Below are positions 60,416 to 64,000 of a DNA stretch of 64,000 nucleotides, in pieces; the first letter of the stretch is position 1; each line of letters opens with the position of its first letter. The stretch comes from an uncultured Collinsella sp. Lineage in GTDB: Bacteria; Actinomycetota; Coriobacteriia; Coriobacteriales; Coriobacteriaceae. Both the position numbers and the translations under genes were made by a program. The DNA lies in NCBI GenBank assembly GCA_958437935.1, contig CAUBPS010000002.1:136303-200302 (forward strand). Reading direction: 5' to 3'. The notes beneath the pieces are model-generated. The model was not told where the DNA came from. It worked only from the letters and a program-made list of their open reading frames with translations, and did no database searches.

Positions 60416-62593
60416 ATGAACTTCCGCTCATCTCTCGCCTGCACCTCGAGCGATATCGCCCGCTGGGGGCTGCGCTCTATCCTTAAGCGCCAGGGCGGCG
60501 TACTCCCCGGCCGCATCGCCATGAAGATCGACCCCGAGTTGCTGAGCGACCTCGCCGGCCTTGTCGACCGCAGCGTGGTGATTACCGGTACTAATGGCAA
60601 GACCACCACCTCCAACCTCATCGCTGACGCCGTTGCTGCCAGCGGCGCTACCGTGGTGTGCAACCGTGCCGGCAACAATATGGAGCCTGGTGTGGTGGGT
60701 GCTCTGCTCGAGGCCCGCGGCGGCCTTAAGCACACCAGCAGCGGCAAGCGCGTGGGCGTTTTTGAATGCGATGAGCTCTACACCGTGCGCGTCCTGCCCA
60801 AGCTCAAGCCGACGTACTTCGTGCTGCTCAACCTGTTCCGCGACCAGCTAGACCGCTACGGCGAGATCGACCATACCCAAGACGTCATCGCCCACGCGTT
60901 GGAGCTCTCGCCGACAACGACGCTTATCTATAACGCCGACGATCCGCTGTGTGCCGCGATCGCCGCGCGCGTTCCCAACGCGAGTATTGCCTTTGGCATC
61001 GACGGCGCCACGGGCACCGAGTCCGACCGCATTAGCGACTCGCGTTTTTGCTCACAGTGCAACGCGCCGCTGGAATACGACTATGTGCAGTACGGACAGC
61101 TCGGAGCCTATCATTGCCCTTCGTGCGGCTGGGGTCGCCCCGCGCTGGTCCGTCGCGTGACGGGCGTTGAGCTCGGCTGCGACGGCTACGGCTTTGACCT
61201 GGCCTTTGGACCCGAGGCCAACGCGCCCGCCGTGCACATCGCCACGCGCTACAACGGCCTGTACATGGTCTATAACGTCGCCGCCGCCTTCTTTGCGGCG
61301 CACGAGCTGGGCGTGGACGCGGCGCATCTGCAGCCCACGCTTAATGCCTACGTGCCCGCCGGCGGACGCATGGGCCGCTGGGATATTGCCGGCCGCACCG
61401 TCGAGGCCAACCTGGCCAAGAATCCCGTAGGCTTCGATCGACAAATCCAGTCCATCAAGACGGCAGGCGGCAGACTCTGCGCCTTCTTCCTAAACGATAA
61501 CGATGCCGACGGCCACGATGTCTCGTGGATCTACGATGTCGACTTCGAGCGCATCGCCGACACGCCGGGTCTTGTCGCCTTTGCCGGAGGCACGCGTGCG
61601 CACGACATGCAGGTACGCCTCAAGTACGCCGGCATCGATGCCGCGATTATCTCGGACGTCGCGCAGGCGATCGGCGCCGTGGCAGATGAGGCCGCCGATG
61701 ACACCTTCTACGCCGTCGCCAACTACACGGCCTTTCCGCCGCTGGTCAAGGAGCTCGACGGGCTGAAGGGTGCCGATGCAACCACGGTTGCCGCCCACGC
61801 TGCAACGTGCGCCGATGGCAGTGCCGTCCCCGTCGGCGTCGCGCCGGTCGAGCTCTTGCGCCCGCTGCGCATCGTCTATCTGTACCCCGATGCCCTCAAC
61901 CTCTACGGCGACGGCGGCAACGTCATCGTCCTCGAGCGCCGCTGCGCCTGGCGCGGCATTCCCGTGCGCGTGGACGAGGTCCGCATGGGCGACACGCTCG
62001 ATCTGCACGATGCCGATATCGTCATGATGGGCGGCGGTGCCGACCGCGATCAGCTGGCCGTGGCACACGAACTGCTCGCTCAAAAAGACAAGGTCGCGGC
62101 CTATGTTGAAGACGGCGGTTCGCTGCTTGCCATCTGTGGCAGCTATCAGCTGCTCGGCCGTTCGTACTATATGGGCGAGGATCGCATCGAGGGTCTGGGC
62201 GTCATTGCCGCCGAGACCGTGCGCGGCTCCGACCGCCTGATCGGCAACGTCGCCGTCAAGACCGACCTGGCACCCGAGCCCTTTGTGGGATTCGAGAACC
62301 ACGGCGGCCGCACCCTGCTCGATGCAGAGGCCACGCCGCTCGGAACGTCCGTTGTCACGGGTACCGGCAACAACGGCGACGACGGCTTTGAGGGCCTCAT
62401 CTACAAGGGCGTCATCGGTACGTACCTGCACGGACCGGCACTGCCCAAGAACCCCGAGCTCGCCGACTGGCTCATCGCCCACGCCCTCGAGCGCCGTGGC
62501 GACGCACAGGCCATGGCGCTGCTGCCGCTCAAACCCCTCGACGACACCTACGAGCACGCCGCCCACGACGCCGCGATGAAGCTCCTCCCCTAA
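60416..62593 (+). CDS. MurT-GatD fusion, lipid II glutamate amidotransferase
   Basis: 725 residues. Residues 1-470 are MurT: Mur ligase P-loop GTNGKTTT (58-65), a zinc ribbon with Cys212, Cys215, Cys234 and Cys237, and the DUF1727 C-terminal domain. Residues from about 478 are GatD: VYLYPDALNLYGDGGN, catalytic Cys574 (LLAICGSYQLLG) and His672 (GTYLHGPALPKNPELAD). The enzyme amidates the alpha-carboxyl of D-Glu in lipid II. In staphylococci and most others the two parts are separate genes; here they are one chain with no stop between. Confidence 0.9.
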   Translation: MNFRSSLACTSSDIARWGLRSILKRQGGVLPGRIAMKIDPELLSDLAGLVDRSVVITGTNGKTTTSNLIADAVAASGATVVCNRAGNNMEPGVVGALLEARGGLKHTSSGKRVGVFECDELYTVRVLPKLKPTYFVLLNLFRDQLDRYGEIDHTQDVIAHALELSPTTTLIYNADDPLCAAIAARVPNASIAFGIDGATGTESDRISDSRFCSQCNAPLEYDYVQYGQLGAYHCPSCGWGRPALVRRVTGVELGCDGYGFDLAFGPEANAPAVHIATRYNGLYMVYNVAAAFFAAHELGVDAAHLQPTLNAYVPAGGRMGRWDIAGRTVEANLAKNPVGFDRQIQSIKTAGGRLCAFFLNDNDADGHDVSWIYDVDFERIADTPGLVAFAGGTRAHDMQVRLKYAGIDAAIISDVAQAIGAVADEAADDTFYAVANYTAFPPLVKELDGLKGADATTVAAHAATCADGSAVPVGVAPVELLRPLRIVYLYPDALNLYGDGGNVIVLERRCAWRGIPVRVDEVRMGDTLDLHDADIVMMGGGADRDQLAVAHELLAQKDKVAAYVEDGGSLLAICGSYQLLGRSYYMGEDRIEGLGVIAAETVRGSDRLIGNVAVKTDLAPEPFVGFENHGGRTLLDAEATPLGTSVVTGTGNNGDDGFEGLIYKGVIGTYLHGPALPKNPELADWLIAHALERRGDAQAMALLPLKPLDDTYEHAAHDAAMKLLP

Positions 62594-62599
62594 CACCCC

Positions 62600-62634
62600 A
62601 CCACCACAAAGGGGACAGGCACCTTTGTGGTGGT
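62600..62634 (+). terminator. terminator after murT-gatD
   Basis: Perfect 13-bp arms ACCACCACAAAGG (62600-62612) and CCTTTGTGGTGGT (62622-62634), then TTTT. Similar in plan to the palindromes at 3598 and 7062 (CAAAGG...CCTTTG with GGACAG loop). Confidence 0.85.
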
Positions 62635-62655
62635 TTTGACCCGTCACAGCGTTTG

Positions 62656-62710
62656 TCTCAATCTGTAACATCTAGACCGTTAAAAGTCGTCTTGCTGTTA
62701 CAGATTGAGA
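62656..62710. repeat. cruciform repeat, copy 1
   Basis: Arms TCTCAATCTGTAACA (62656-62670) and TGTTACAGATTGAGA (62696-62710), 15 bp perfect, with a 25-base loop. A second copy follows 80 bases later. Confidence 0.75.
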
Positions 62711-62735
62711 TATTCGTCCCGACGTCTGCCTTTTG

Positions 62736-62790
62736 TCTCGATCTGTAACAGGTAGAGCTGATTTACCCGCTCAGATGTTACAGATTGAGA
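62736..62790. repeat. cruciform repeat, copy 2
   Basis: Arms TCTCGATCTGTAACA (62736-62750) and TGTTACAGATTGAGA (62776-62790), one G-U, again with a 25-base loop of different sequence. Confidence 0.75.
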
Positions 62791-62890
62791 TATTTGAAAA
62801 TCGGGATAGAAGCCCGCTCCTGTGTGGTGGTTTTCCAGTTTGCCAACGATATACGCGCCGGCAAAAAAGTCTGCTATACTCTTTCCCGCT

Positions 62891-62967
62891 GTCCCCATCG
62901 TCTAGCGGCCAAGGACGCCACCCTTTCAAGGTGGATATCGCGGGTTCGAATCCCGCTGGGGGCACCA
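62891..62967 (+). tRNA. tRNA-Glu (TTC)
   Basis: Acceptor GTCCCCA/TGGGGGC, D arm with TCTAGCGGCCAAGGA, anticodon loop CTTTCAA with anticodon TTC, T loop GGTTCGAATCC and encoded CCA. A TATACT -10 box lies at 62875-62880. Confidence 0.93.
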
Positions 62968-62980
62968 ACTCAAAAATGTT

Positions 62981-63013
62981 CGAACCCGCCGGATGTAAGG
63001 TCCGACGGGTTCG
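62981..63013 (+). terminator. terminator after tRNA-Glu
   Basis: Arms CGAACCCGCCGGA (62981-62993) and TCCGACGGGTTCG (63001-63013; one mismatch), then TTCTTTTTG. Confidence 0.85.
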
Positions 63014-63057
63014 TTCTTTTTGCCGTTATAAAATGAAAAGTACTCAATGCCCTTGCG

Positions 63058-63819
63058 CTAGATAAACAGCTCGCAAACTTTTCGATCAGAGCAGGCTTTA
63101 CTCAACATCTTGGTAGCCGCAGAGAGCATGATGGGGCTTACCGCGCGAGCGGAATGCGGACACACGGCAACGCAACGCATGCAAGAGATACAGGCCTTTT
63201 TGTCCACCCGCTTGGGATCGTCTTTGTCGATAGCGCCAACGGGACACGCTGTGGCACAAGCCCCGCAGGCGGTGCACTCCTTTGTGGTCTTAGGTACCAT
63301 ACCGGCGCCCCCGGTCTTCTTATAGGGACGATTACCCGGAATAGCCGGCTCAGAAGCATCTCCTGCAGATATCTTTTGCTGAATCTGATCCGCAAACCCA
63401 GCGAGCTGTGCCGCGTCCTGCGCATCTGGTCTGCCGGCGGCAAACTGGCGAACAATAGAATGCTCGGCGATGGCAGAAACCGCCGCGATCACCCGAAAAC
63501 CCGCGCCCTTTGCCGCGTCCTCAAGCTCGACCAGCGTGTCCTCATACGCGCGATTTCCGTAAACACAAACCAGAACCGCTCGTGCATCGTTCCCTCGCAC
63601 CATACCCAAGCGCTCCACGGCCACAGCTGGGACTCGCCCGCCATACGAGGGCACCGCGATTACGGCTACATCCTCTTTTGTCATCGCAACCGTGCGAAAC
63701 CCCAGCCCGCTATCGGCCAGATCCACAGCAACGGTTTCTCCATCCAACGCATTGGCGATGTAGCCAGACACCTTTTCTGTTCCACCCGTCGGGCTAAACA
63801 CGATATCGAATACCCTCAT
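63058..63819 (-). CDS. EFR1-type ferrodoxin (flavodoxin fold plus 4Fe-4S)
   Basis: 253 residues from the ATG at 63819 with GGGGAGG upstream. The N-terminal part is a flavodoxin-like domain (IVFSPTGGTEKVSGYIANAL, VAVPSYGGRVP, LVCVYGNRAYEDTLVELEDA); the C-terminal part has two 4Fe-4S motifs (CTACGACATACPVGAID and CISCMRCVAVCPHSAR). This combination is the EFR1 family. It transfers electrons between flavin and iron-sulfur partners in the cytoplasm; partner unknown. Confidence 0.88.
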   Translation of the reverse strand: MRVFDIVFSPTGGTEKVSGYIANALDGETVAVDLADSGLGFRTVAMTKEDVAVIAVPSYGGRVPAVAVERLGMVRGNDARAVLVCVYGNRAYEDTLVELEDAAKGAGFRVIAAVSAIAEHSIVRQFAAGRPDAQDAAQLAGFADQIQQKISAGDASEPAIPGNRPYKKTGGAGMVPKTTKECTACGACATACPVGAIDKDDPKRVDKKACISCMRCVAVCPHSARAVSPIMLSAATKMLSKACSDRKVCELFI

Positions 63820-63952
63820 CGGATAATCCTCCCCTATATGAACAAACGCCCGAAACGTCCGCATGCCCAAAATAGGTTACAACTTTCAAGATGCCCCGCG
63901 CGAAACGCTCGCTCAGCTGCAAGTTCAAAGCAGGTCCGAGCAACATAAATCA

Positions 63953-63977
63953 AAACCACCCCTAAAAGGGGTGGTTT
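63953..63977. terminator. terminator near window end
   Basis: AAACCACCCCT (63953-63963), loop AAA, AGGGGTGGTTT (63967-63977). It probably belongs to a gene beyond the right edge. Confidence 0.8.
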
Positions 63978-64000
63978 GCTCTTAGGGTATAACCCTTGGG

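Noticed and set aside
62656..62790. CRISPR-like array
   Set aside because: There are only two units, the repeats are inverted arms and not direct repeats with spacers, and no cas gene is near.

Overview
The window looks like the chromosome of a gut Coriobacteriia, most likely Collinsella or a close relative. It is GC-rich and densely coded. It carries a large surface protein ending in an LAxTG-type sorting signal, many ferredoxin-type redox proteins, iron-dependent alcohol dehydrogenases and a fused MurT-GatD. The genus is inferred from gene content and style; there is no rRNA gene to confirm it.

Left part (1-28.9 kb) is mostly core genome: the end of an aldo/keto reductase, a flavodoxin, two membrane proteins, a MacB/FtsX-type ABC exporter, a CoA-disulfide reductase-rhodanese fusion, and a thiol-redox operon (TlpA lipoprotein, polyferredoxin, CD1871A-type CXXC peptide) divergent from a two-component system. 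Then come a GMP synthase ATP-PPase subunit, a LuxR regulator with a 1459-residue surface protein, an XRE/DUF6773 pair, a lipoprotein, a two-subunit type II topoisomerase operon with a LexA-like box upstream, a DUF4143 ATPase and a flavin reductase.

Middle part (about 28.9-47.6 kb) is an accessory region lying against the 3' end of a complete guaA gene. The last codons of guaA (IEWE-stop) and neighbouring palindromes recur, more or less degenerate, near 28960, 31871, 34322, 36477 and 47577; a related copy near 40142 keeps the palindrome but has lost the core. I read these as scars of successive integrations at guaA, with no integrase left in the window. Between the scars lie three methyltransferases, a HEPN Abi_2 protein followed by two promoter-driven structured small RNA units, a yjdF riboswitch with YjdF, an excisionase-like protein, a DUF3800 protein behind its own small RNA, a dismantled PadR/HAAS/ABC module, a broken DNA methylase beside an intact McrBC-DUF6508 set, and phage lysis remnants. 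Two gene ends (the third methyltransferase and DUF3800) recur as truncated copies carrying their downstream scar, so the region is a mosaic.

Right part (47.6-64 kb) returns to core functions: full-length GMP synthase, L-asparaginase, an XRE regulator with a perfect 24-bp operator, YchF, a multi-cluster ferredoxin, three iron-type alcohol/glycerol dehydrogenases, two helical-repeat proteins, the MurT-GatD fusion for lipid II amidation, two long cruciform repeats, tRNA-Glu and an EFR1-type ferredoxin.
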